From: CALFML01 sp044222245
GTDB taxonomy: Bacteria; Myxococcota_A; Polyangia; Palsa-1104; JAEUJZ01
Direction: 5' to 3'
Length of the DNA stretch: 64,000 nucleotides
Assembly: GCA_044222245.1 (NCBI GenBank)
Contig: JBGANQ010000009.1
Coordinates: 62,001-126,000, forward strand
A model generated the notes under the pieces. The model was not told where the DNA came from. It saw only the letters and a list, made by a program, of their open reading frames with translations, and ran no database searches. Both the position numbers and the translations under genes were made by a program. This document shows positions 43,393 to 51,655 of the stretch, piece by piece. Every line of letters begins with the position of its first letter. Within the stretch, counting starts at the first letter, position 1.

Positions 43393-44477
43393 TTTATTCT
43401 CGCTTTGATCGTCAAACCAAAGTGATTCCATGCGCCGCTGGAAAGTGCGATTAGCTTGTCGCCAACATTGACAGTAAGTGGAACGGCCGACGTAAACGAG
43501 GTTACGCCAGGTGCGGCGTTAAATATCACCGAGGTTGCGCTGAATAGTGACGAGCCGGCAGGGGCCAGCGCGATGGTGATTTGTAGGGGAGAATTGGGGC
43601 CAGCCTGGGTTTCCATGATCCAGTCAGTTGCCTTGCCCGCGGCACTGCATACCTCTGGAGTCGCTTGAAGGAAAGCGAGAAAAACTTGGCCGGTAGCGCC
43701 AAAAGCCGCATTCGCCACTAGCGGCTGGTTGCTATCTACGCAGAGCCTAATACTGTCCTGAATGCCATTTAGGCCCGGCAACCCTTGGTCGCCTTTGTCG
43801 CCTTTGGGGCCGGGCAACCCTTGGTCGCCTTTGTCGCCCTTGGGGCCGGGCAACCCTTGGTCGCCCTTGTCGCCCTTATCGCCCTTGTCGCCCTTGAGGC
43901 CGGGCAGCCCTTGGTCGCCCTTATCGCCCTTGAGGCCGGGCAGCCCTTGGTCGCCCTTGTCGCCCTTGGGGCCGGGTAGTCCTGGGTCGCCCTTGTCGCC
44001 TTTTGGCCCTTGGCTGGGCGGAATCTTCGCGCTTGACTTTTCCCTCGACTCTGGATCGAAGAGGTGGCGCCAGGCTCGATTATATTCTTCTTGACTTTTC
44101 CGAAGTGTGAATAGGACTTCGACGAGCGCTGCGGCAGCTCTGCTAACCTGGGCCGATTGGTCGGCGACCGGCTGTTTTGGTTGGGTTAGTCCCAACAAAA
44201 ATGCACGCACCTCATCGAAGGTTAGAGCGAGAGCTAGTTTTGCAAGCTCTCCCGGCTGCTCCGGCAGTCCCTCCGCACTGTAACGGCCCGCTGTCAAAGG
44301 CCAGGTCATGTGCCGATGGTCAAGTCGCGGGCGGCTCGAAGAGTCTGTTGCCCGAGGCACCAGAGCCGGCAAGTCACCGATTGGGCTAGCTAGCCCCTGC
44401 AGTAAATCTCTGACCAGCGGAGCCTGAAGGCGAAAGAGATCGCCTGCAACAGCCAGAATATCGCGAATTTTTGTCAC
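43389..44477 (-). CDS. Collagen-like fibre protein
   Basis: 362 residues from GTG 44477, with GAGGGA upstream and right after the previous stop; the longer frame into the upstream gene is a shadow. N-terminal domain (1-140) ends in a stalk module (GELAKLALALTF...YNRAWRHLF) homologous to residues 125-189 of the protein at 47192-48157. Then about 84 residues of Gly-X-Y repeats (GPKGDKGD, QGLPGLKGD), and a C-terminal beta-rich head with two Cys (about 120 residues, ITIALAPAGSS...GLTIKARIK). The layout, anchor + collagen shaft + head, is that of phage or surface receptor-binding fibres; trimer formation is expected from collagen. Confidence 0.85.
   Translation of the reverse strand: MTKIRDILAVAGDLFRLQAPLVRDLLQGLASPIGDLPALVPRATDSSSRPRLDHRHMTWPLTAGRYSAEGLPEQPGELAKLALALTFDEVRAFLLGLTQPKQPVADQSAQVSRAAAALVEVLFTLRKSQEEYNRAWRHLFDPESREKSSAKIPPSQGPKGDKGDPGLPGPKGDKGDQGLPGLKGDKGDQGLPGLKGDKGDKGDKGDQGLPGPKGDKGDQGLPGPKGDKGDQGLPGLNGIQDSIRLCVDSNQPLVANAAFGATGQVFLAFLQATPEVCSAAGKATDWIMETQAGPNSPLQITIALAPAGSSLFSATSVIFNAAPGVTSFTSAVPLTVNVGDKLIALSSGAWNHFGLTIKARIK
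43765..44016 (-). repeat. Collagen-like Gly-X-Y repeat tract
   Basis: In-frame 9- and 18-bp units encoding GPKGDKGD and QGLPGLKGD with recent duplications. Such tracts expand and contract by recombination, which would alter fibre length. Confidence 0.9.
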
Positions 44478-44485
44478 TGGTCCCT

Positions 44486-45448
44486 CTACACATAAACTTG
44501 TGTGCGCCAAGCCGGGCCGAAGATCTCGGCAAGAGTGGAAGCGGGTACGGCGTAGCCTCGGCGGCTGTGATCGTCCCACTTCACGACTCCCTTGTCAGAG
44601 TCAAGCCCATAGTTAGATGGGCTACCGCGCAGCGGGTCCGGGTAGATTCGCGACCACGAGCCCGGTCTCCCGCCCAGGCCGAATCCCTGACCAGAAGTGG
44701 TGCCAACCATGATCCTCGCACCGGGCTTGGTCCTATAGCCCGCTCGCGAGTAGACAAGAATCGAATCAAGAGGAACCGTCCGGCCACCCATGGTTCCGTA
44801 AAGCTCGTAAGTTATAGCCACCGGGCCGGGGGGGGGAACAAACACGCCATCCCCAGGATTTCCCCGCTGAGGCGCAGGCGGGGCCGGTCTGACTCGCGGC
44901 GGCATCCCGGCGCCCTGCCCTTGCGCGCCGGCGACAAATAGGCCGGTCTGCAGTAGCTGATCATCCGTGGGCACCAGCCCCTGCGGGTCTGCGAATGGAG
45001 CCCGGTTCAGCCCGTCTGTCAAACCTTTGCGGTAGCCAGCCGAGAAGTTAGGCGCGGCAACGCGCAGCCTGGCAGTAACCGGGTCCTGCAGAGCCCAAAG
45101 GTAACCCGCCCAATAATCGTCTGCCCAATTCGGAAGGCTCACTTGCTGGACGGGCGGCTGATTTGAGTTCGCTGGCAGGACTCGCGGTCCGCCTGGAGAT
45201 AGTCGCGACGCGCCACCACCTCCCGAACCAAATACCACCGGCATCGGCAACCCCTGAGCGTCGTAGAATATCGTCTCTACCCCTGTTCTGGATGGCTGCC
45301 CCCCCCAAACGTCCTTCACGCCCTCATTGACCCACCAAGCTGGCGTGCCGATCGGCGGGTCGGCTACGGGCCTTTGCCCGCGATAGAGTGCAAGTCCTCG
45401 ACCGTTTTGATAGAAGTCCGCGTTTGCCCCAGTAGGTGCTTGAGCCAT
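44486..45448 (-). CDS. Unknown protein with PTG/PAWW N-terminal module (A copy)
   Basis: 320 residues from ATG 45448, GGAGGG about 11 bp upstream. Residues 5-47 carry the PTG/PAWW module shared with the protein at 41962-43002. Gly/Pro-rich middle (SGGGGASRLSPGG; RVRPAPPAPQRGN) and a C-terminal beta-like region (AITYELYGTMGGRTVPLDSILVYSRAGYRT). No TM or signal. It lies immediately upstream of the collagen-like fibre gene. Could be a structural or adaptor protein of the particle-like cluster. Confidence 0.75.
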   Translation of the reverse strand: MAQAPTGANADFYQNGRGLALYRGQRPVADPPIGTPAWWVNEGVKDVWGGQPSRTGVETIFYDAQGLPMPVVFGSGGGGASRLSPGGPRVLPANSNQPPVQQVSLPNWADDYWAGYLWALQDPVTARLRVAAPNFSAGYRKGLTDGLNRAPFADPQGLVPTDDQLLQTGLFVAGAQGQGAGMPPRVRPAPPAPQRGNPGDGVFVPPPGPVAITYELYGTMGGRTVPLDSILVYSRAGYRTKPGARIMVGTTSGQGFGLGGRPGSWSRIYPDPLRGSPSNYGLDSDKGVVKWDDHSRRGYAVPASTLAEIFGPAWRTQVYV

Positions 45449-45474
45449 GCGTCAAGAGCCCTCCCAGAGCCATC

Positions 45475-45544
45475 GTAGCTGCTCCAAAAAGGGGCTGTCC
45501 ACTTGCTTTGTAGCTGCTCCAAAAAGGGCCTGTCTACGTGCTTT
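45475..45544. repeat. Two tandem 35-bp direct repeats in a divergent promoter region
   Basis: GTAGCTGCTCCAAAAAGG recurs at 45475 and 45510 with an exact 35-bp period and near-identical continuation (GCTGTCCACTTGCTTT / CCTGTCTACGTGCTTT). It lies between the start of the PTG gene (45448, minus) and the TPR gene (45591, plus). Likely regulator-binding sites. Confidence 0.75.
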
Positions 45545-45590
45545 TGTTTTCCCTCTTGACCAACGGGCCTACGCTAGGAAACGATTAAAT

Positions 45591-46280
45591 ATGCGATTGC
45601 TCTTGTTATTGGTCTGGTTGCTAGCGTCCGTAGGGATTGCATCCGCCGACGAGTCGACGGTCGACCCCGCGGCAGACCGCAAGCTCGCGGCGGAGCACTA
45701 CAATGCTGGGCGGGATGCTTTCACGGCGGGGAGATATGCCACGGCGCTACTGGAGTTCGAGGCAGCCTATGCACTCAGCCATGAGCCAATCCTCGTAGAG
45801 GACATGGCCGTGACTGCTGAAAAAATGGGAAACGTCGACAAGGCGATAGAGCTGTCCCGAAAGTTCTTGACCCTGGTGAATAAGGCCGACGAGCCCGAGG
45901 CTGTGGAGGCTGCCAACACGCGCATCGCCCGCCTTGCTGGTGCGGCTCCAATCGGTGCGGCAGCGTTACAGCCGGCAGCCGCTCCTAGCCGGCCCCAGGG
46001 GGCCGACAAGCGAGCGAGCCACAGACGTGCAACCATTGGCGGGTCGGTCTTGGTTGCTGGCGGAGGCGGTTTCTTAGTGGCGTCGCTGATCACTGCCGCA
46101 TTGGGCGGCTCCCTTGCAAACATGGTTGAGAATACCCCCCTTACGCTACCCGCCCTTGATGACTCTTTGAGCCGAGGACGGGGCCTCAATGCAGCGTCAG
46201 GCGCTACGGCGGGTATTGGCGTCGCGCTGGTGGTTGGGGGAGGGCTCTGGTTGGGCTTGGATAGGCGCAAACGGGACTAG
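45591..46280 (+). CDS. Exported TPR-containing protein with C-terminal membrane segments
   Basis: 229 residues from ATG 45591. Signal peptide MRLLLLLVWLLASVGIASA. TPR-like helices at residues about 30-100 (AAEHYNAGRDAFTAGRYATALLEFEAAYALSHEPILVEDMAVTAEKMG). A Pro/Ala linker, then two hydrophobic segments (IGGSVLVAGGGGFLVASLITAALGG and SGATAGIGVALVVGGGLWLGL). The arrangement is common in myxobacterial envelope TPR proteins. It is the only rightward gene within the leftward cluster. Confidence 0.8.
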   Translation: MRLLLLLVWLLASVGIASADESTVDPAADRKLAAEHYNAGRDAFTAGRYATALLEFEAAYALSHEPILVEDMAVTAEKMGNVDKAIELSRKFLTLVNKADEPEAVEAANTRIARLAGAAPIGAAALQPAAAPSRPQGADKRASHRRATIGGSVLVAGGGGFLVASLITAALGGSLANMVENTPLTLPALDDSLSRGRGLNAASGATAGIGVALVVGGGLWLGLDRRKRD

Positions 46281-46290
46281 AAGGCTCGGA

Positions 46291-46923
46291 TCAACCCGTG
46301 AGCCCTCGCTTGCAGCAAAGCACTCCCTGCTTGGGATCGGAATTAGCGGCACCTGCCAAAGTCCCATTCGTCGTGGACCAGACGCCCATCATATCCATAA
46401 CCCTCGGCAGACCGCCGCACTTTGCGGTGCCACTTCTTCCCGTGGAACCGCAGCCGTAAAGCAGCTGGTTACCGGCGGCTCCGCCGCAGGTCTCCATGGA
46501 GACGGTCCCGATCCAAAATGCCGGGACCTCGGCTGCAAAGAATGACCCCGCTGAAACACAGGTCGCCTGGTCCACCCCTGCAGAAGAGGTGCAGGCGGTC
46601 CAGCCCGAGGCGCACAGCGTATCGGCCCCGCCGGCTTGAAAAGTGCCAGGACAGCCCGTAGCGCTCGGGCCAAGGTAGACTGCACCCTGGCCCTTGCAGC
46701 CTGGCGTCGAGGAAGACGAATCACCGCCGGGTCCGTCTACAATGCCAAGGTCTATCGGGACTGCGGCATCGGCCTGCGGTGGCGTGGTACATACACCACC
46801 GCTGCACACCATGCCCGCTGGGCAGCTCGGCGACTCTGACGGGCAGAGGACCGTGACTTTTGTAAGGTCGGGCTGAAAACAGCCACCGAACATGAGAAGA
46901 AGGGCAGTGAGCCGGCGCGACAT
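46291..46923 (-). CDS. Cysteine-rich lipoprotein
   Basis: 210 residues. AAAGGAGG before the ATG; signal peptide with lipobox FGGC. The mature part has about 14 Cys, including CPSESPSCPAGMVCSGGVC, an EGF- or Dickkopf-like spacing frequent in myxobacterial surface proteins, and a second half (CKGQGAVYLGPSATGCPG ... CCKRG). No enzyme signature. Probably on the outer membrane. It is convergent with the TPR gene. Confidence 0.78.
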   Translation of the reverse strand: MSRRLTALLLMFGGCFQPDLTKVTVLCPSESPSCPAGMVCSGGVCTTPPQADAAVPIDLGIVDGPGGDSSSSTPGCKGQGAVYLGPSATGCPGTFQAGGADTLCASGWTACTSSAGVDQATCVSAGSFFAAEVPAFWIGTVSMETCGGAAGNQLLYGCGSTGRSGTAKCGGLPRVMDMMGVWSTTNGTLAGAANSDPKQGVLCCKRGLTG

Positions 46924-46986
46924 GGGAGCCTCCTTTCAGCTGAGGCTACCATGTCTGCGACGCTAACGGCTACTGCCGGGCTGGGG

Positions 46987-47187
46987 CTAGGGGACTTTGG
47001 AGTCGCCGGTCGTTGTCGGGGCCGTGGGGGTCGGCGCGGCTGCAAGGCCAGCCGGCGCGAGTCGGACAGAAGAGGGGGGACAACATGCGTCTAGGCGCGC
47101 CTGAAGGGTATCGGCAATCCTTGCAAGCTCCAAACACCCCGGATCTTCGGTCAGCCGGCGGATCTGATCTACATATGAACCTGCCAT
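46987..47187 (-). CDS. Small hypothetical protein downstream of the fibre paralogue
   Basis: 66 residues from ATG 47187, 5 bp after the stop of the preceding gene (47192). Helical start (AGSYVDQIRRLTEDPGCLELARIADTLQARLDACC) and a Pro/Thr-rich tail. The RBS is weak. Included because spacing matches the overlapping operon style; a chance ORF is possible. Confidence 0.5.
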   Translation of the reverse strand: MAGSYVDQIRRLTEDPGCLELARIADTLQARLDACCPPSSVRLAPAGLAAAPTPTAPTTTGDSKVP

Positions 47188-47191
47188 TGGC

Positions 47192-48157
47192 CTACCCCGC
47201 CACCGTGGCAAAGCCGCAGTCCATCACGACGCTTCCAGCCAGACCAAAGGTATTGCGGACGGTAAAGCCAGAGCTGGTCACTGCGGCGATATTGAGCTTG
47301 GTATCTTGGGACAAGACAACGGGCTGATAAGCCTGCGTACCACCACCGGGGCCGGGCTGCCGAAATTCCGTCCCAAACTGAACCGTGAAAAGATTCGTGC
47401 TCGCTGGTGAGCCCGCGGCAGAGACCGTGATCCGCCACTTGTTGGCGTAGTCCGTATTGAAGGTCTGGTATGGATATCCGCTCACATCGGGCGATCCAAG
47501 CGCCACAACGCTCTGAATCGTGCCGTCGATTCCAACAATTCGGGGCGCCTTGGTGGGTGACTTGTGGTCGTCCGTCGCGCCTTGACCACCAAAAAGACGA
47601 CGCCAAGCGTCCTGGTACTGAGCCCAAGTCAGGTTCAGACCATACAAGACACTCATGAGGGCGTTAGCCGCATAGTACGCCTGGATCTTCTGGGCGGGGG
47701 TGGGCTGCTTCTCTTGCGCCAATCCCTGGATAAAGGAGCGGTTCTCCTCAAAGGTAAGGCTGGTGAAAAGCTGTGTCAGCTCACCAACCGACTCGATATA
47801 GCCATTCTGTGTGTAGACCCCTGCCTTGGGCGGGAAGGTCAGTTCCGCGACCGCCGCCTCCATGCTAGTGGCGAGGTCAGGGCGGGCTTGAGCTACGGCG
47901 CTCGGGGTGAGGGTAGGGTTGACCGCCAAAGGATTGGCGATCGAGAGGCCGGCGATCGCATCCTGAACGACGGCCATGAAAAGCCGCTGGATTGAACCGT
48001 TACTCAACAGGTCTCGCAAGTCGCGCTGCACGTCGCGAACATCTTCGCGAGTGTGGCGCAGCCGGCGCTGGGTCTCGTCGTCCGTGCGGGCGAATCCCAC
48101 GGCTGCAGCCGTGGCGGCGCCAAGCAACAGCCCCTCTAGCTTGTTATTGTTTTCCAT
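47192..48157 (-). CDS. Fibre-like protein sharing a stalk domain with the collagen-like protein
   Basis: 321 residues from ATG 48157 with GGGGAGC upstream; the longer frame to 48460 is a shadow of the next gene. A helical N-terminus (EDVRDVQRDLRDLL) precedes residues 106-189, aligning with the collagen fibre protein: AG-Y, GEL, LTFEENRSFIQGL, KQP, AWRRLF. The C-terminal about 125 residues form a different, beta-rich head (NKWRITVSAAGSPASTNLFTVQFG...VVMDCGF). No collagen repeats. Likely a second receptor-binding or structural fibre with the same base and another tip. Confidence 0.8.
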   Translation of the reverse strand: MENNNKLEGLLLGAATAAAVGFARTDDETQRRLRHTREDVRDVQRDLRDLLSNGSIQRLFMAVVQDAIAGLSIANPLAVNPTLTPSAVAQARPDLATSMEAAVAELTFPPKAGVYTQNGYIESVGELTQLFTSLTFEENRSFIQGLAQEKQPTPAQKIQAYYAANALMSVLYGLNLTWAQYQDAWRRLFGGQGATDDHKSPTKAPRIVGIDGTIQSVVALGSPDVSGYPYQTFNTDYANKWRITVSAAGSPASTNLFTVQFGTEFRQPGPGGGTQAYQPVVLSQDTKLNIAAVTSSGFTVRNTFGLAGSVVMDCGFATVAG

Positions 48158-48179
48158 GGTTCTGCTCCCCCAATGAATG

Positions 48180-48905
48180 TTAGTAGCGCCGACCCCGCCG
48201 CCCTGCACGGTTGCCCGTGTTCGACAGAAGGAAACCGATTCCGAGGCCGATGGCGCCGACCGCGATGGCCCCATAGGCTCCATCGCCGCCGCCCGCGTTC
48301 CGGTTGTAGCCGTCCCACAGGTCCGACATGGTGCGCACCACGCCAATCCCCGCTTGCATGTCGAGCGCGTAGATCTGATCGTCGAGCACACTGAGCGCTG
48401 AGGCATTGACTGCCTGCTCGGAAGCGATCCAATCCAGGAGCGCCGGAACCAAGTCCCCATACTTGCTTGTGAAGCTGGCGATCTTGTCCTTCGCCGCGTT
48501 TTCCGCGTCGATGGCGCTTAGTAGATCGTCCCGCTTCGAGCGCAGGTTTCGGCCGGCGAAGAACCCGGTTATCGCTTCGGCGGCGTCTGCGCCAGTCCGA
48601 AGAAAGCCGCCGCCGCCCCTGCCCCGGTTCATCATGCCCATGCCCATGCCCATGTTGCCCATGTTGCCCATGTTGCCCATGTCCATCTGCGGCATGTTCA
48701 TTTCGCGGAAGGCCATCGCGGCTTCCTGATAGTCCTGCTCGGAAGCGAAAGTCACTATCCGGCCACCGATTCGGGCCTGGAATCCGCCCCCCGAGTTTCC
48801 GATGGCGGGCAGGTTGTTGGTGGCTGGTGCAAGTGCCGTGCTCTCCACCTCACGCACGACAAACGTGCCGTCTGGATTTTGGCTGACCACCTGAAAGTTC
48901 TTCAT
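48180..48905 (-). other. Possible internally initiated, in-frame C-terminal product
   Basis: ATG 48905 lies within the 678-residue frame but is preceded by an ideal ribosome binding site (AAAGGGG at 48911-48917, 5-nt spacing). It follows a disordered acidic linker, and MKNFQVVSQNPDGTFVVREVE reads like a natural N-terminus. It would yield a 241-residue protein. Alternatively two genes have fused. Confidence 0.5.
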
Positions 48906-50216
48906 AGATTCCCCTTTCGTTGCGCTCCCTTGGCGCTTTTCTGTTTGTTCGCCGCTTGTGTTATCGGTAGCCGACCAACCGGAATCGGGGCCAGCGCTGT
49001 CGTTGGAGTTCAAAATTTCGGGGCTGTCGTCGCCCTCCTCTGAGTCTTCATCGGCCTCATCTCCGCTAAGAAGCCAGTCGCGGTCCCCACGCGCATCCAG
49101 CTCAACGAAAGTCAGAAGCCGGAAGCGCCCATCCGCGTCAGGTTCGCCTAGCTGGCTTGCCTGCCACTGCATACCGTCTGAGCCCCGCACGACGGTAACA
49201 GCTGACACCCGCCATCCGCTGGGCTCTTCCAGGCGCAACGTTCCCGTCATCAAGTCGCCGATGTCGTCAGAGAGGCTCAAATAGGCGCGGATATTTTCCT
49301 TCGAGCCGTCAGAGGTGGCCACCACCATCTCTGGTAGGATTCCCTCGACCCCGTGAAGCCCCAGCAGCACGTCACCCTGTCCCGAGCGAGCACTTCGGAT
49401 TGTTAGCCGAAATCGCAACTTTGGAAGACTAAGGTTGTGGGCCTGCTGCGGATACAGTCGTAGCCGCGTAGCCGACTCTATAAATTCAGGGAGCGAAGGG
49501 ACAAATGGGTAGGTCGTGCCCGGCTCGACCTCGGGCAGCAAACTAGCCACCGCGTCGCCGTCGATTTCCGTCTCATCGCCCGCCAGCCCGCGGCGGATTC
49601 CCTTACCCTCCTGCTTGGCCACCAGCTCAGCCAGGTCGTTGATCGGCTGCGGAAACCCCCACAGCAGCGCCTCGCGGATCTCGATCGCCACTTCAAGCAG
49701 GGAGCGAAGGGACTCGCCAACAAGCGGTATCTCCTCCTGAGCTTGGGCGGCGGCCTCAAGGGTCGCGACGGCTACATGGTCGAGCACTCGCGTAGAAGCA
49801 GAGCTGGTGCGGCGTCTTTCATCACGGGTAGCGTGGAATTTACTACGCCACTCGTCCAGCGAGACCATCGCGTCCTTGGCATGCGCCCAGGATGAGATTA
49901 GGTATGCCTGCTGGGCAGCGGAGAGCGCCGTCAGCTCCCCCACTATCGAAAGCATTTTTGACGGGTCGCCGTGAAGGCTAGCCCAGAGGGCACCAAGAAT
50001 AGCGGCTTGACCGAAGTTTTCGTTGGCGGCGGCTGATCTTGGCACACCGGCAATGGGGGCCTCGGTCTGCAGCACACCACGCACCTTGGGAGAAGCGATT
50101 TCCTCCGACGAATGGAACGATGGGCCGCGCCCCATCTTTGCTATGTCCTCATCGGACCAGCCAAGGGACCGCAGGTACTGGACAACATCTTCGCTAGGGG
50201 TGGGCATCATCGGCAT
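48180..50216 (-). CDS. Large virion- or envelope-type protein with N-terminal GW helical motif and C-terminal TM segment
   Basis: 678 residues. Residues 9-30 carry the short helical motif VVQYLRSLGWSDEDIAKMG, seen also in the M23 and thioredoxin-fusion proteins. A helical region and a beta domain (residues about 230-390) follow, then an acidic linker (DEADEDSEEGDD). At Met438 a second strong start exists (see 48180-48905). The C-terminal part has a Met/Gly/Asn-rich tract (MPQMDMGNMGNMGN) and a final hydrophobic helix (GAIAVGAIGLGIGFLL) with basic RRGRRY tail. Function unknown; location is probably membrane or particle. Confidence 0.75.
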   Translation of the reverse strand: MPMMPTPSEDVVQYLRSLGWSDEDIAKMGRGPSFHSSEEIASPKVRGVLQTEAPIAGVPRSAAANENFGQAAILGALWASLHGDPSKMLSIVGELTALSAAQQAYLISSWAHAKDAMVSLDEWRSKFHATRDERRRTSSASTRVLDHVAVATLEAAAQAQEEIPLVGESLRSLLEVAIEIREALLWGFPQPINDLAELVAKQEGKGIRRGLAGDETEIDGDAVASLLPEVEPGTTYPFVPSLPEFIESATRLRLYPQQAHNLSLPKLRFRLTIRSARSGQGDVLLGLHGVEGILPEMVVATSDGSKENIRAYLSLSDDIGDLMTGTLRLEEPSGWRVSAVTVVRGSDGMQWQASQLGEPDADGRFRLLTFVELDARGDRDWLLSGDEADEDSEEGDDSPEILNSNDSAGPDSGWSATDNTSGEQTEKRQGSATKGESMKNFQVVSQNPDGTFVVREVESTALAPATNNLPAIGNSGGGFQARIGGRIVTFASEQDYQEAAMAFREMNMPQMDMGNMGNMGNMGMGMGMMNRGRGGGGFLRTGADAAEAITGFFAGRNLRSKRDDLLSAIDAENAAKDKIASFTSKYGDLVPALLDWIASEQAVNASALSVLDDQIYALDMQAGIGVVRTMSDLWDGYNRNAGGGDGAYGAIAVGAIGLGIGFLLSNTGNRAGRRGRRY

Positions 50217-50221
50217 TGTCC

Positions 50222-51655
50222 CTAGTCCGGCTCGCTTGCGTCGACGGGGCTGGAGTCGGACGAATCGTTTGGCTGAGCACCCGAGTCGTCACCCTTGGAT
50301 TGATCGGGCAGGTCGATATCATCATCGGGCGCGTCAATAACGCCGATGTCTGTGTCGGTATCTGGCAAATCCGATCTGTCATCTTCCGTGGTAATTTCGG
50401 CCTTGTCTGTGTCGCTCGGCTCTTTATCGTCTGTGTCGCTCGGCTCTTTAGTGTCTGTATCGCTCGGCTCTTTAGTGTCTGTATCGCTCGGCTCTTTATC
50501 GTCTGTGTCGCTCGGCCCGGTCGGCTCGGGCTGTTTGCCCTTGTCTTCCATGCTGGTCTTATCGCCGCTACCTTTGGACGGCTTCTTACCTTGCCCGTCC
50601 CCTGCGGTCTTACCGCCGGAGTCAGTGCCTAGTAGCTTCTTCAGTGCGGTTGTAACAGCCTCAACCCCGCCCTTGATCAGCGGTCCATAAAGCACGTCGG
50701 GGTTTGGGAGTTTCCCGCTTGAGGATTCACGCCCGCCAGGCGGTTCTTTTGTCAGAAGGGAAAGGAATCGCTTCTGCTCGTTCGGCGGCAGATCCGCGAA
50801 CCCTGCCAGCAAATCGCCTAGGTCAGTCGGCTTCGCCTTAGCCGTCACTTTGCGGGCGCTAACCTTGACATCGGGAATGGTCACGTCGCCAGCACCGCCC
50901 TGCCGCAACACCGATGCAAAGGCAGTGCGGGTATCGGCTGTTGCGCCGGCAACGGCCCGATATAGGGATTCCGCTGTCTTTGCTGCCTTCTCGGGGCCAG
51001 CAATGAACCTGGCGATTTCATCTTTGTTCCAGCCCAAGAGTCCTAACTGATTCGCCGCGACTTGCGCCGGGTCCTCTCGTTTGCGGGTCAGCAGTTCGCG
51101 GGCTGCTGCCTCAGTCCATCCCTGTGCTACCAGATAGCCGATAGCAATTCGTTGGTCAGCCGAATCGACGTTCGCCATGGGTGAAGTTTCTCGCGGCGCC
51201 AGAAGTGAAAGCGGGTCCACCGGCGGCCCGTACTGCCGGGACTCACTGCTCCAATCGTAGGAGCGTATCTCGAAGTGAACATGCGGGCCGGCGTGCTCGA
51301 CTCCAGAGGTGCCGACCGTGCCAATTACCGTTCGTGGGGATACCAGCTCGCCAACACGCGCCACCGGGTCCGCTGAAAGATGCAGATACCGAAAAATCCG
51401 TCCCTCAGAATCAACCACATCGACAAACCAGCCGGCGCGCCTGAGCCCCTCGCTTGCCCCGGCCCGGGTGCCATTAACAACCCTCCGCACGATGCCAGCT
51501 GAGGCGGACCTTACCGGAGTGCCTTCCCTGGCAAATATGTCGATGCCTTTGTGGGGCCTACCGCTGCCGCGCCGCTTCGTCGCAAGCGACTCGCCTACCC
51601 GGCTAATTAGCCGGGGGTCAATAGGCCAAGCAAAGGGGCCGCTAGCAGAGGTCAT
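50222..51655 (-). CDS. M23-family peptidase (LysM-less) with helical repeats and acidic SDTD repeat tail
   Basis: 477 residues. An M23 metallopeptidase domain occupies residues 1-135: PHKGIDI (first zinc His and Asp), YLHLSA, GTSGVEHAGPHVHFEI (second His pair). Such enzymes cut peptidoglycan cross-bridges. Two GW helical motifs follow (IGYLVAQGWTEAAARELL; LGLLGWNKDEIARFIAG). The C-terminus is a low-complexity acidic tail with repeated KEPSDTD and DDID. No signal peptide. It overlaps the next gene upstream by 4 bp (51652-51655). The tail suggests attachment to another protein or to Ca. Confidence 0.85.
   Translation of the reverse strand: MTSASGPFAWPIDPRLISRVGESLATKRRGSGRPHKGIDIFAREGTPVRSASAGIVRRVVNGTRAGASEGLRRAGWFVDVVDSEGRIFRYLHLSADPVARVGELVSPRTVIGTVGTSGVEHAGPHVHFEIRSYDWSSESRQYGPPVDPLSLLAPRETSPMANVDSADQRIAIGYLVAQGWTEAAARELLTRKREDPAQVAANQLGLLGWNKDEIARFIAGPEKAAKTAESLYRAVAGATADTRTAFASVLRQGGAGDVTIPDVKVSARKVTAKAKPTDLGDLLAGFADLPPNEQKRFLSLLTKEPPGGRESSSGKLPNPDVLYGPLIKGGVEAVTTALKKLLGTDSGGKTAGDGQGKKPSKGSGDKTSMEDKGKQPEPTGPSDTDDKEPSDTDTKEPSDTDTKEPSDTDDKEPSDTDKAEITTEDDRSDLPDTDTDIGVIDAPDDDIDLPDQSKGDDSGAQPNDSSDSSPVDASEPD

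Noticed and set aside
43762..44094. Plus-strand ORF rich in SPL/GPG units
   Set aside because: It is the complement of the collagen Gly-X-Y tract.
48158..48460. N-terminal extension of the fibre paralogue to 48460
   Set aside because: This part overlaps the next gene in another frame and is Arg/Ser/Thr-rich; the ATG at 48157 has a proper RBS.
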